Counted from the first letter of the stretch, positions 1 through 8,100 are shown. The stretch: 36,811 nucleotides of DNA from an uncultured Lachnospiraceae bacterium (GCA_910587765.1 CAJUNR010000041.1:1-36811), one strand, 5' to 3'. Notes: a model not told the origin generated them from the sequence alone. Program-made: numbers and translations.

Positions 1-53
1 CCAGGACCGACCGGTTATGAGCCGGTTGCTCTAACCAACTGAGCTAAAGGTCC
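1..53 (-). tRNA. tRNA-Met (CAU), partial
   Basis: The reverse complement begins GGACCTTTAGCTCAGTTGG, a tRNA 5' acceptor and D-arm. The anticodon loop has CAT as anticodon (plus-strand 17-19). The T-arm and 3' end lie beyond the window edge, so the gene is cut by the window rather than broken. It is first in a run of three minus-strand tRNAs separated by short spacers, which were probably co-transcribed and processed. A CAU anticodon could also belong to a lysidine-modified tRNA-Ile2 or initiator tRNA; the missing 3' part prevents a firm choice. Confidence 0.85.
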
Positions 54-58
54 AAGAA

Positions 59-130
59 GCCGATGATCGGACTCGAACCGATAACCTGCTGATTACAAAT
101 CAGCTGCTCTGCCAATTGAGCCACATCGGC
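59..130 (-). tRNA. tRNA-Thr (UGU)
   Basis: A complete 72-nt cloverleaf. The acceptor stem is GCCGATG/CATCGGC, the anticodon loop TTTGTAA gives anticodon TGT (plus-strand 95-97), and the T-loop is GGTTCGAGTCC. No CCA is encoded after the discriminator. It is separated from tRNA-Met by 5 nt. Confidence 0.95.
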
Positions 131-153
131 ATGCGCCGCTTCTGGCAGCAAAG

Positions 154-225
154 TGACTCCAAGGGGATTTGAACCCCTGTTACCGCCGTGAAAGGGCGGT
201 GTCTTAACCGCTTGACCATGGAGCC
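154..225 (-). tRNA. tRNA-Glu (UUC)
   Basis: A complete 72-nt cloverleaf. Acceptor arms GGCTCCA and TGGAGTC pair with one G-U. The anticodon loop CTTTCAC gives anticodon TTC (plus-strand 190-192), and the T-loop is GGTTCAAATCC. It is the promoter-proximal tRNA of the three. No CCA is encoded. Confidence 0.95.
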
Positions 226-246
226 TTGTCTCTCTTATGAACGTTA

Positions 247-292
247 GTCAATGCTAAGACGCTGTATGATCACCAGCAGTCTCAACATTGAC
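247..292. repeat. imperfect palindrome upstream of the tRNA cluster
   Basis: GTCAATG (247-253) and CATTGAC (286-292) are inverted. Inside them are the further paired segments AGAC/GTCT and CTG/CAG. There is no T-run on either side, so it is not a standard terminator. It lies between the end of rho and tRNA-Glu and could be a processing hairpin or a protein site near the tRNA promoter. The rest of 226-381 holds no gene. Confidence 0.4.
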
Positions 293-314
293 CATACTAC
301 CATATTTCGGGATA

Positions 315-359
315 TTTGGCAAGAGGAAATTTTATTTTTTCATAAATTTTTTTGCCAAA
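315..359 (-). terminator. AT-rich hairpin downstream of rho
   Basis: TTTGGCAA (315-322) pairs with TTGCCAAA (352-359). An inner AAATTT/AAATTT pairing and several T/A runs lie in the loop. It sits 22 nt past the rho stop codon and is the only strong hairpin between rho and the tRNAs. It is not a textbook GC-rich stem plus U-tract, so the terminator role is tentative. Confidence 0.4.
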
Positions 360-381
360 GTATTGAACGGGTATAGATGCA

Positions 382-1722
382 TCAGAAAAATCTCATCTTT
401 TTCGCGTTCTGAACAAATTCCTCGTTGTTTCTTGTCCGCGTAAACAGGTTCAGAATCGTCTCCACCGCATCGTCCGCTTTCATACCGTTTAACCCTTTGC
501 GGATATTGTCCATCGCCTGCTGCTCATCCGGATTCAGAAGCAGATCTTCTCTTCTCGTACTGGACCGCGGAATATCAATCGCCGGGAACACCCGCTTCTC
601 CGCCACTTTGCGGTCCAGAACCAGCTCCATGTTGCCGGTACTTTTGAACTCCTCGTAGACTACGTCGTCCATCTTGCTCCCGGTGTCCACAAGAGCCGTC
701 GCCAGAATCGTCAGGCTCCCTCCCTCGCGCATATTCCTTGCCGCGCCGAAGAAACGCTTTGGCATGTGAAGCGCCGCCGGATCAAGACCGCCGGACAGCG
801 TCCGCCCGCTCGGCGGAACGATCAGATTATAGGCCCTTGCCAGACGAGTGATGCTGTCCAGAAGAATCGCCACGTCCTTTCCGCTTTCCACCAGCCGCTT
901 CGCGCGCTCGATGACCATCTCCGACACTCTCTTATGGCGCTCCGCCAGCTCGTCGAAGGTCGAATAGACTACTTCCACATTCCGGCCTTCGATGGCTTCC
1001 TTTACATCCGTAACTTCCTCCGGGCGCTCGTCGATCAGAAGGATGATCAGATACATCTCCGGATTATTTTTCGTGATTGATTTCGCCACATCTTTCAGAA
1101 GCGTCGTCTTGCCGGCTTTGGGCGGCGAGACAATCATTCCTCTCTGCCCTTTTCCGATCGGCGCGATCTCATCGACGATCCGCATGGCGATGCTGCCGCC
1201 CGCGCGCTCCATCCGGATCCGCTCATTCGGGAAGATCGGCGTCAGATCTTCAAAATTGGGTCTTCTGGCATTGACCTCCGGGTGAAGCCCGTTGACGCTC
1301 TTCACATATAAAAGTGCGCAGAATTTTTCCTTCTCCGTCTTCACCTTCGTATTGCCTGCGACAATATCGCCGGTCTTGAGACCGAATCTGCGGATCTGGG
1401 CCGGCGACACATAGACGTCGTTTTCGCCCGGAAGATAGTTGTCGCTGCGGATGAATCCGAATCCGTCCGTCATCACCTCCAGAAACCCTTTGACAGTCTG
1501 TCCGCTGTCCAACTGCTCCATATCGGACACGCTTTTACCGCTCTCCGCCGCCTGACTTTTCACTGCTTCCGCCGAGGCCGACTTCTCATCCTCCGCAAGC
1601 ATCGCCTCGATCACCGCATCCTTCCTCATACCGGAAGTCCCTTTGATTCCGCGGTTCTTTGCCACGTCCCTCAAGACTGCAAGCGACAGAGATTCATACT
1701 TTTCTCTCATATTATTATCCAT
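382..1722 (-). CDS. rho: Transcription termination factor Rho
   Basis: An ATP-dependent hexameric RNA helicase that ends transcription at Rho-dependent sites in the cytoplasm. The protein has an N-terminal SAP-like Rho_N helical domain (about 10-45), an acidic/Ser/Ala linker, a cold-shock RNA-binding domain containing DGFGFIRS (about 85-125) and a RecA-like ATPase. The ATPase has Walker A SPPKAGKT (199-206), Walker B IILLIDERPEE and the R-loop region LLDSITRLARAYN. I chose the ATG at 1722 (MDNNMREKY, 446 aa) because AGGAGG lies 5 nt upstream; an upstream in-frame ATG at 1746 would place that site inside the gene. A promoter and a leader hairpin lie at 1780-1845. Length and motifs are normal for the family. 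Confidence 0.97.
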   Translation of the reverse strand: MDNNMREKYESLSLAVLRDVAKNRGIKGTSGMRKDAVIEAMLAEDEKSASAEAVKSQAAESGKSVSDMEQLDSGQTVKGFLEVMTDGFGFIRSDNYLPGENDVYVSPAQIRRFGLKTGDIVAGNTKVKTEKEKFCALLYVKSVNGLHPEVNARRPNFEDLTPIFPNERIRMERAGGSIAMRIVDEIAPIGKGQRGMIVSPPKAGKTTLLKDVAKSITKNNPEMYLIILLIDERPEEVTDVKEAIEGRNVEVVYSTFDELAERHKRVSEMVIERAKRLVESGKDVAILLDSITRLARAYNLIVPPSGRTLSGGLDPAALHMPKRFFGAARNMREGGSLTILATALVDTGSKMDDVVYEEFKSTGNMELVLDRKVAEKRVFPAIDIPRSSTRREDLLLNPDEQQAMDNIRKGLNGMKADDAVETILNLFTRTRNNEEFVQNAKKMRFF

Positions 1723-1779
1723 ACATTCCTCCTGAATTGTTCTCACTGTTCATTACTGCTCTATACACTGGGGAAAGAG

Positions 1780-1797
1780 TCTGCCAGATCCGGCAGA
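1780..1797 (-). promoter_or_regulatory. rho leader hairpin
   Basis: TCTGCC and GGCAGA form a 6-bp stem with a 6-nt loop in the predicted rho 5' leader, about 60 nt before the start codon. No T-run follows. Leader-based autoregulation of rho is known in other bacteria; whether this hairpin takes part is inference. Confidence 0.35.
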
Positions 1798-1816
1798 ACG
1801 TTTTCGAACTATTAAC

Positions 1817-1845
1817 AGTATACTCCATTTGTGCGGAATTGAAAA
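1817..1845 (-). promoter_or_regulatory. rho promoter
   Basis: On the minus strand TTTTCA (1840-1845) is 17 bp from TATACT (1817-1822), a good sigma-A-type match. The predicted start leaves a leader of about 90 nt before the rho ATG. It overlaps the shifted-frame 3' extension of the upstream membrane protein gene. Confidence 0.55.
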
Positions 1846-1859
1846 GAGGGAAATTGGTC

Positions 1860-2393
1860 TCAAAAAGCTTCTGTAGTCCCTCCTCTCCGACTGCCTTCAG
1901 CATGTCCTGAATATGCACTGCCATATACGGATTCGTCTTCTCCTGTCCCCAAAGTCTGCAAAATCTCCAGCCAGAAATCCGGATCTCCCGGAGTATAATA
2001 TATCCATCCCTTCTTTATATAGTTTCTTTCGGGATGCTCCCTGGAAATAAGCACTTCCAGCTCACAGGACTCCAGATGAAACCTGCAATAGTACTCTTCC
2101 TGATAAATCAGCCGGTCAGCCCTCCCCCAGAATTTTATATACATTTTCTGCTTTTCCTGAAAATCATTTTCGATTTCCGCGGGCCGAAGAGAAGAAAACA
2201 GCTCATTTCCACCGTGAGCAATAGAATACGATCTCATTTCCGACAAATCAACCGAAAACGGGCAGAGTGAAATCAGATAAAAAACCGCGGCATTAAAAAA
2301 GGCAAAAATGAACAGACGGATGCTTTTTTTTAAAAACGCAGAACAAACCAGAACTGCTTCCGCCAACAATAAAAAAACCGTACAATACAGCAT
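1860..2393 (-). CDS. Hypothetical two-TM membrane protein, apparently frameshifted
   Basis: I do not recognise the family. The 177-residue frame starts with two hydrophobic segments (about 1-20 and 26-46), then a soluble part rich in Tyr, Glu and Arg. A good AGGAGG site precedes the ATG at 2393 by 7 nt. The last 25 residues look non-coding. Shifting the reading frame by one base near 1950 gives a much more protein-like continuation (WGQEKTNPYMAVHIQDMLKA and on), which stays open to 1715 and overlaps the rho start by 8 nt. This suggests a one-base insertion in the run ACTTTGGGG, or a sequencing error. The original gene may have been translationally coupled to rho. Confidence 0.55.
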   Translation of the reverse strand: MLYCTVFLLLAEAVLVCSAFLKKSIRLFIFAFFNAAVFYLISLCPFSVDLSEMRSYSIAHGGNELFSSLRPAEIENDFQEKQKMYIKFWGRADRLIYQEEYYCRFHLESCELEVLISREHPERNYIKKGWIYYTPGDPDFWLEILQTLGTGEDESVYGSAYSGHAEGSRRGGTTEAF

Positions 2394-2434
2394 ACGCCGC
2401 CCTCCTGACCATCGAAACCGGCAACCAAGGATAC

Positions 2435-2471
2435 TCTTGATTTTTACGATTCTCTGTGTTAGATTACATCT
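2435..2471 (+). promoter_or_regulatory. Promoter of the radical SAM gene
   Basis: TTGATT is followed after 17 bp by TAGATT, which ends about 5 nt before the ATG at 2472. There is no Shine-Dalgarno-like sequence between, so transcription should begin at or within a few bases of the start codon. This would be a leaderless message if the promoter is real. Confidence 0.4.
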
Positions 2472-3440
2472 ATGACATTATGGAACGACAAACCCTACCA
2501 TTCTCTTGATTATGAATTAAAGAAACGCTTCGGCGAGAAAATCTACCGCCTGTCCCTGAATGCGGGCATGACCTGTCCCAACCGGGACGGAACCGTCGGG
2601 TCCGGCGGATGCATCTTCTGCAGTGCGGGCGGGTCCGGCGAGTTCGCGGCGGACGCCTCCCTCTCCGTCTCCGAGCAGCTCGAGGAGGCCAGAAAGCGTC
2701 TGCAGAACAAACGGCCGGTCAACCGTTACATCGCCTATTTTCAGGCTTATACCAATACCTACGCGCCGGTTCCGTACCTGCGCGCCGTCTTCACGGAGGC
2801 CATACGCCGTCCGGAAGTGGCGCTTCTGTCCATCGCCACGCGTCCGGACTGTCTGGGACCGGAAGTCGTCTCGCTCCTGGCGGAACTGAACCGGATCAAG
2901 CCCGTATGGGTGGAACTGGGGCTGCAGACCGTCCATGAGGATACGGCCGCTTTTATCCGCAGGGGCTACCCCCTCTCCGTCTTTGAAGACGCCCTTGGCA
3001 GGCTCCGCGCCCACGGAATCGAAGTCGTCACCCATGTGATTCTCGGTCTGCCCGGAGAAGACAACGGCCGCATCCTTGAGACGATCCGCTATCTGAATGC
3101 GCAGGACATCCAGGGCATAAAACTGCAGCTTCTGCATATTCTGAAAGGGACGGACCTGGCAGTGTTCTACGAGCAGCATCCGTTCCACGTCTTCACACTC
3201 GAAGAATATACACAGTTGATTCTCTCCTGCACCGAACGGCTTCGTCCCGACATCGTCATTCACCGCCTGACCGGCGACGGTCCCGCAGAACTGCTGATCG
3301 CTCCTCTCTGGAGCCGCTCCAAACGCCATGTCCTGAACACGATCCATCAGGCGTTCCGCAGGCAGGACACCTGGCAGGGGAAATACCATCAGGCACATTT
3401 TACATCGAAAGGAATTGAAACGCCATGTCCGACACGCTGA
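2472..3440 (+). CDS. Radical SAM protein, TIGR01212 (YtqA/YhcC) family
   Basis: A 322-residue cytoplasmic radical SAM protein of unknown substrate. The N-terminus (YHSLDYELKKRFGEKIYRLS) fits the family start. The 4Fe-4S site is the unusual spaced motif CPNRDGTVGSGGCIFC (Cys 34, 46 and 49), instead of the common CxxxCxxC. A TIM-barrel core follows with VELGLQT and GLPGED segments. Homologues are known as B. subtilis YtqA and E. coli YhcC; their reaction has not been firmly established, and I do not infer one. It overlaps the next gene by 16 nt, so the two are probably co-expressed. The start lacks a ribosome binding site but conserved N-terminal sequence supports it. Confidence 0.9.
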   Translation: MTLWNDKPYHSLDYELKKRFGEKIYRLSLNAGMTCPNRDGTVGSGGCIFCSAGGSGEFAADASLSVSEQLEEARKRLQNKRPVNRYIAYFQAYTNTYAPVPYLRAVFTEAIRRPEVALLSIATRPDCLGPEVVSLLAELNRIKPVWVELGLQTVHEDTAAFIRRGYPLSVFEDALGRLRAHGIEVVTHVILGLPGEDNGRILETIRYLNAQDIQGIKLQLLHILKGTDLAVFYEQHPFHVFTLEEYTQLILSCTERLRPDIVIHRLTGDGPAELLIAPLWSRSKRHVLNTIHQAFRRQDTWQGKYHQAHFTSKGIETPCPTR

Positions 3441-3937
3441 CACTCTACAAGCTGATCATCCTGCGGATGCTGTCGCAGATTGATTCCCCTCTGACCAACG
3501 CTCAGATCTCGGAATTTATTCTGGAAAAAGAATACACGAATTATTTTACCCTCCAGCAGGTGCTGTCCGAACTGGAGGAAACCGGCCATGTGACCATGTC
3601 AAGCAACCACAACAGCTCGATCTACCACATCACGGACACCGGAAGAGATACGCTGCACTACCTCGGCGACAAGGTCCCGGACGCCATCTGCAAAGACATC
3701 GAGGAATATCTGGAACAGAATCATCTGAAAATCCGCGATTCCCTCTCCACCACCGCCGACTTTTTCCCCGGCAGCGGACAGAATTATCTGGTGCGCTGTC
3801 AGGTGCGGGAACAGGACTCCACGCTGATTGATCTGACTCTCTCCGTCCCCTCCAGAAAAGAAGCAGTCTCCGTGTGCGATCACTGGAAGGGAAAAAGCCA
3901 GGAGATCTACGCTTATGTGATGGAGCGCCTTCTGTAG
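3425..3937 (+). CDS. DUF4364 family protein
   Basis: A 170-residue cytoplasmic protein matching the DUF4364 family common in Clostridia. The first 70 residues look like a winged-helix domain: ILRMLSQIDSPLTNAQISEF, then a helix ending SELEETGHV, then a wing with YHITDTGRDTLHYLGD. The second half is a mixed alpha/beta domain. This resembles PadR/MarR-like DNA-binding folds, so a regulatory role is plausible but unproven. It overlaps the radical SAM gene and converges on the AI-2E-family gene with only 6 nt between stop codons. Confidence 0.85.
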   Translation: MSDTLTLYKLIILRMLSQIDSPLTNAQISEFILEKEYTNYFTLQQVLSELEETGHVTMSSNHNSSIYHITDTGRDTLHYLGDKVPDAICKDIEEYLEQNHLKIRDSLSTTADFFPGSGQNYLVRCQVREQDSTLIDLTLSVPSRKEAVSVCDHWKGKSQEIYAYVMERLL

Positions 3938-3943
3938 CGCTCC

Positions 3944-5116
3944 TCATTCCTCTTCTTCCTCTTCCTTCCCTCTCCACTTCCCGACCGTCTCCAGCAGCTC
4001 TCTGACGTTGAAAAGAACCTGTTCAAAAGCCCCCGCCTCATAGAACTGAATCACGATCAGCCCGGCCGGGACCGCAATAATCATGCCAAGAAGCCCGGAC
4101 AGCCGATATCCGACAAACAGGAGGAACAGCGTCGTCAGCGTATCCACGCCGATGCTGTCTCCCACCATCTTGGGCTGAATCAACTGTCTGGTAAACTGCG
4201 TCACTACATAGAGCGCCAGAAGCCCCGCCGCTCTCGGGAGCGCATCGCTCAGCGCGCAGAAAGCGGCCCACGGAAGCAGCACCGTTCCGGTGCCCAGCAT
4301 GGGCAGAAAATCAAGCAGCGCGATCAGCGCGGCCCACAGGACCGCATACTCGATCCGCAGCAGCAGAAGTCCGGCCGCCAGCAGCAGCGCGACCACGCCC
4401 ATGATTTTAAACTGGGCGCGGAAATAACCGCCTACCGCGTATTTCAGATTGTCCCACACCAGCCGCAGCTCTCCCCTTGTCTTCCTGGGGATCAGTTTTC
4501 TGCCGATCCGGTGGATGCGTTCTCTCTGGGCAATGAAAAAATAAGCGAACAGAAGGGAAAAAATAAAGGAAACCAGAAGGGAGGGGATGTTTTTCGCCGC
4601 GTTTCCCGCCGCTTCCACCGTGCCGCTTCCGAGGCTTCCCACGATCTGCCCCAGAGAACCGGTCAGGGAATCCGTAAACGCCGCGATCTTCTCCCTCATC
4701 TCCGGCGGCATCCGTTCCGCCACGCTCTGCAGATTCTCCGCGATCCGGTCCAGCCCCTGCACCAGCGCCTGATAGTAATACGGGAGACGTTCCGCCAGAG
4801 CTCCCGCCTCCCTCCACAGCCACACGACGGCATTGTAGCAGGCCAGTACGATCAGGGAGATCGCGCCAAAGATAATGCCGAAAGAGCTGTGTTTTCTTAC
4901 AATGTGAAGATGCCTCTCCAGAAAATGCACCAGCGGATTGGCCATCTGCGCGATCAGCCAGCCGATGAGAACCGGCAGGAAAAAGCGCACCGCCGCCGGC
5001 CCCACAAGAATCAGCAGCAGAAGCTCCGCCGCAAAGATTCCGATATTCAGAAGGTTTCTGCCGACTCTCTGCAAATCTGATCCGTCTTCCCTTCGCTTTT
5101 CCTCCCCGCCGCTCAT
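3944..5116 (-). CDS. AI-2E family (PerM/YtvI-like) membrane protein
   Basis: A 390-residue polytopic membrane protein. It has two N-terminal TM segments (about 23-60), a third near 80-100, a long amphipathic soluble region (about 105-170), then five or so C-terminal TM segments. The family core GYFRAQFKIMG and LDFLPMLGTG motif is present. The family includes transporters proposed to export autoinducer-2, Na+/H+ antiporters and sporulation protein YtvI; the substrate here cannot be told. The C-terminus is a run of glutamates. The ATG overlaps the engB stop as ATGA, indicating translational coupling in the tig-clpP-clpX-lon-engB strand. Length is normal. Confidence 0.88.
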   Translation of the reverse strand: MSGGEEKRREDGSDLQRVGRNLLNIGIFAAELLLLILVGPAAVRFFLPVLIGWLIAQMANPLVHFLERHLHIVRKHSSFGIIFGAISLIVLACYNAVVWLWREAGALAERLPYYYQALVQGLDRIAENLQSVAERMPPEMREKIAAFTDSLTGSLGQIVGSLGSGTVEAAGNAAKNIPSLLVSFIFSLLFAYFFIAQRERIHRIGRKLIPRKTRGELRLVWDNLKYAVGGYFRAQFKIMGVVALLLAAGLLLLRIEYAVLWAALIALLDFLPMLGTGTVLLPWAAFCALSDALPRAAGLLALYVVTQFTRQLIQPKMVGDSIGVDTLTTLFLLFVGYRLSGLLGMIIAVPAGLIVIQFYEAGAFEQVLFNVRELLETVGKWRGKEEEEEE

Positions 5117-5709
5117 ACGGACGCCTCCTCCACGTAACCGCCGATGATCTCCCAGATCTCTTCCCGCCCCTGCTTCGTCTCCGCGGAAAAAGGAATGATT
5201 CGCGTATCCGGCCCCGTCTTCAGACCTTCGCGCAGGATTTTGAGCTGCTTCTGTACCTGACTCCTCTTGATCTTGTCAAGCTTCGTCGCAATGATAATCG
5301 GATCATACCCCTGATGGACGATCCAGTCGTACATATCCTTATCGTTGGCGGAAGGCTCATGCCGGATATCGACCAGCAGAAAGACCGCTTTTAACTGTTC
5401 CGATCTGTGCAGATAGTTTTCGATCATTCTGCCCCATTTCGCGCGGATCTCCTGCTTCACTTTCGCATAGCCGTACCCCGGAAGGTCCACCAGATACAGC
5501 TCCCGGTTGACATTATAGAAATTAATGGTCTGCGTCTTCCCCGGCTGAGAAGACGTTCTGGCCAGCGATTTCCGGTTCAGAAGTCCGTTGATCAGCGAGG
5601 ATTTTCCTACGTTGGATTTCCCGGAAAAAGCCACTTCCGGTTTTGTATTCTCGGGAAGCCTGCTCGTGATCCCGCAGACCGTCTCAAGCTCCGCATGTCT
5701 GATTACCAT
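5113..5709 (-). CDS. engB: Ribosome biogenesis GTP-binding protein EngB/YsxC
   Basis: A 198-residue small GTPase needed for assembly of the 50S ribosomal subunit. G-motifs are visible: G1 GKSNVGKSS (30-38), a TRTS-like switch region (RTSSQPGKTQ), G3 DLPGYG (75-80) and G4 TKLDK (142-146). I start at the ATG at 5709 (MVIRHAELETV, matching the family) rather than the GTG two codons earlier; AGAGAGGTGG precedes it. It lies 12 nt after the lon stop and overlaps the next gene by 4 nt. The lon-engB linkage is widespread in Firmicutes. Confidence 0.96.
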   Translation of the reverse strand: MVIRHAELETVCGITSRLPENTKPEVAFSGKSNVGKSSLINGLLNRKSLARTSSQPGKTQTINFYNVNRELYLVDLPGYGYAKVKQEIRAKWGRMIENYLHRSEQLKAVFLLVDIRHEPSANDKDMYDWIVHQGYDPIIIATKLDKIKRSQVQKQLKILREGLKTGPDTRIIPFSAETKQGREEIWEIIGGYVEEASV

Positions 5710-5721
5710 AGCCACCTCTCT

Positions 5722-8037
5722 CTACTGCTTTGCGAACGCGTGGGCGATCACTTCCTCCATCGCCTCCGCGTAGACCAGCTCCAGCCCGCCGGTGATCTCC
5801 TCCGACAGCTCTTCCACATCTCTGCGGTTCTTCCTGGGCACGATCACCGTCTTCATGCCGGCACTGCCCGCCGCCAGAAGCTTTTCTTTCAGGCCGCCGA
5901 TCGGAAGCACCCTGCCCCTGAGCGTAATCTCTCCGGTCATGGCTACATCGGCCCGCACCGGCTTCTCCAGCACGGCGGAGAGCATGGCCGTCGCCATCGT
6001 GATCCCGGCCGACGGGCCGTCCTTGGGCACCGCTCCTTCCGGGATATGAATGTGAATATCGTGCTCCTGAAAATAATCCTTCTCCAGCCCGTACTCCGGA
6101 CTGATGGAACGGATATAGCTGATGCCCGCTCTTGCGGACTCCTGCATCACATCCCCCATCTGACCGGTCAGCTCCAGATTGCCCTTCCCCGGCATGAGGT
6201 TCACTTCGATCTCCAGCGTATCTCCGCCCACGCTGGTCCATGCAAGTCCCCGCACGATGCCGACTTCATCCTTCTTGTTCCGCTCCTGAAATTCATAGAG
6301 CGTCTTACCCAGATATTTTTCCAGATTCTTCTCCGTCACGCGCACTTTCTGCCGGCCGTCCTCCAGAATCTCCCGATCCGCTTTCCGGCAGACGGAAGCG
6401 AGCCTGCGCTCCAGATTTCTCACTCCGGCTTCCCGGGTATACTGATGGATGATCTTCTCCATGGCCTTTTTCGTGATCTGAAGCTGGCTCTTCTTCAGTC
6501 CGTGCCGTTTCATCTGTTTGGGGAGCAGATGATCCGCGGCGATGTGCAGCTTCTCGTTCTCCGTATAACTGTTCACCTCGATCACTTCCATGCGGTCCAG
6601 AAGAGGGCGGGGGATCGTCTGCGTGTCATTGGCGGTGCACAAAAACATCACCCGCGACAGGTCGACCGGGAGCTCCACATAATGATCCCGGAAACGGACG
6701 TTCTGCTCGCTGTCGAGCACTTCCAGAAGGGCCGAAAACGTATCTCCTCTGTGATCGCTGCTCACCTTGTCGATCTCGTCCAGCACCATCAGCGGATTTT
6801 TCACGCCCGCATGCCGCAGGCCGTCCACGATTCTGCCCGGCATGGCTCCGATATACGTCCTGCGGTGTCCCCGGATCTCCGCTTCGTCGTGCACGCCGCC
6901 CAGACAGATGCGGACGTATTTTTTGTTCAACGCGTGCGCAATCGAACGGGCCACCGAAGTCTTGCCGGTTCCGGGTGGTCCTACCAGACAGAGAATCGGA
7001 CTTTCCCCGCCGTCCAGCATCTTTCTCACGGCCAGAAATTCCAGAATGCGCTCTTTTACTTTGGAGAGGCCGTAGTGCTCCTTCTCCAGAATTTTCTTCG
7101 CCTCCTTCAGGTCCAGCCGGTCCTCGCTCTCCCTGTCCCACGGAAGATCCAGCAGCGTCTCAATGTAGCCGCGGATCACCGAAGCTTCCGCCGAGTTGGA
7201 GCCCGCGTTCAGAAACCGCTGAATCTCCTTCTCAATCCGTTCCTTTACCTCCTCGGAAGCCGTCAGTTCCCCAACGGCTTTCCTGAACTGCGCCGCCTCC
7301 GCGCCCGGACCCTCATCCCCCAGCTCCTCGCGGATCACCTTCATCTGCTCTCTCAGAATGTAATCCTTCTGATTCTTGTCCACGCGCGCCTTGACCTTCT
7401 CCTGAATGTTACGGCGGAACTGTTCGATCTCGATCTCGTTATTCAGCATGATGCAGAGCATCTCATAGCGTTCCGGCAGGGAAGACGCTTCCAGGAGCTT
7501 CTGCTGCTGCTCCCATGCAAAGGGGGTATGAATCATCACCTGCGTCATCAGATTTTCCAGCCCTGCGCTGTCTGTCACCTGACGCAGCATGTCCTTGCCG
7601 ATTCTGCTGCCCTCTCCGTATCCGCGGAAAATTTCCTGCAGATTCCGGTACATGGCTTCCTTTCCGCTCTCCGGCAGGCTGCCGAAATCCTCCGGATCCT
7701 CCCTGACGACCGTTCCCTCCAGATACTCGTCCCCTTCCAGGGCAGTCAGTCTGGCGCTGTACAGCCCCTCCACCAGCACCCGCAGGATATGATGCGGCAT
7801 CTTTACGATCTGCTTGATTTCCGCCACCGTTCCCACAGCGAACAGCTTCTCCTGATCCGGTTCTTCCTCCTCCGGATCTCGCTGTGCGACGATGAACAGT
7901 CTCTGTTCCTGCTTGAGCGCCTGCTCCACCGCCTTTACCGAGCGCGCCCGGCTTACATCAAAATGCGTAATCATCTCCGGCAGCACTGTCATTCCTCTTA
8001 ACGGCACTACTGGTATCTTTATCTTCAGATTCTCCAA
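5722..8037 (-). CDS. lon: ATP-dependent protease La (LonA)
   Basis: A cytoplasmic AAA+ serine protease that degrades misfolded and regulatory proteins. It has an N-terminal substrate domain (1-200), a helical linker, an AAA+ module with Walker A GPPGTGKT (353-360) and Walker B LMVLDEIDK, and a C-terminal protease domain. The protease has catalytic Ser 676 in PKDGPSAG and Lys 719 in GGLKEK, spaced 43 residues as in E. coli Lon. I place the start at TTG 8035-8037 (ENLKIKIPVVPLRG), 9 nt after AGGAGG. The longer in-frame ATG at 8097 lies upstream of a terminator hairpin and would add 20 residues with no family counterpart. At 771 aa the length is typical. Confidence 0.95.
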   Translation of the reverse strand: MENLKIKIPVVPLRGMTVLPEMITHFDVSRARSVKAVEQALKQEQRLFIVAQRDPEEEEPDQEKLFAVGTVAEIKQIVKMPHHILRVLVEGLYSARLTALEGDEYLEGTVVREDPEDFGSLPESGKEAMYRNLQEIFRGYGEGSRIGKDMLRQVTDSAGLENLMTQVMIHTPFAWEQQQKLLEASSLPERYEMLCIMLNNEIEIEQFRRNIQEKVKARVDKNQKDYILREQMKVIREELGDEGPGAEAAQFRKAVGELTASEEVKERIEKEIQRFLNAGSNSAEASVIRGYIETLLDLPWDRESEDRLDLKEAKKILEKEHYGLSKVKERILEFLAVRKMLDGGESPILCLVGPPGTGKTSVARSIAHALNKKYVRICLGGVHDEAEIRGHRRTYIGAMPGRIVDGLRHAGVKNPLMVLDEIDKVSSDHRGDTFSALLEVLDSEQNVRFRDHYVELPVDLSRVMFLCTANDTQTIPRPLLDRMEVIEVNSYTENEKLHIAADHLLPKQMKRHGLKKSQLQITKKAMEKIIHQYTREAGVRNLERRLASVCRKADREILEDGRQKVRVTEKNLEKYLGKTLYEFQERNKKDEVGIVRGLAWTSVGGDTLEIEVNLMPGKGNLELTGQMGDVMQESARAGISYIRSISPEYGLEKDYFQEHDIHIHIPEGAVPKDGPSAGITMATAMLSAVLEKPVRADVAMTGEITLRGRVLPIGGLKEKLLAAGSAGMKTVIVPRKNRRDVEELSEEITGGLELVYAEAMEEVIAHAFAKQ

Positions 8038-8064
8038 TCCTCCATGCCTCCTGTCAGAGTTTCC

Positions 8065-8092
8065 AAAAAAGGGACCTTCTGTATAAGGTCCC
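8065..8092 (-). terminator. Intrinsic terminator between clpX and lon
   Basis: On the minus strand GGGACCTT and AAGGTCCC form an 8-bp perfect stem around a 6-nt loop, followed at once by six T. It starts 8 nt past the clpX stop (8101) and ends 27 nt before the lon TTG start. There is no room for a full promoter between it and lon, so lon must be read through this hairpin or be transcribed from a promoter inside clpX. Confidence 0.8.
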
Positions 8093-8100
8093 TCCACTTC

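Noticed and set aside
1940..1960. Programmed -1 frameshift at TTTGGGG
   Set aside because: The heptamer fits the X XXY YYZ pattern, but the -1 frame hits a stop after about 17 codons; the plausible continuation lies in the +1 frame.
2517..3443. 308-residue minus-strand frame opposite the radical SAM gene
   Set aside because: The plus strand carries the conserved cysteine motif and family N-terminus; the minus frame is a shadow.
5407..8001. 864-residue plus-strand open frame opposite lon and engB
   Set aside because: It is a mirror of two clearly conserved genes, rich in His, Arg and Leu as expected for antisense of GC-rich coding DNA, and has no recognisable domain.
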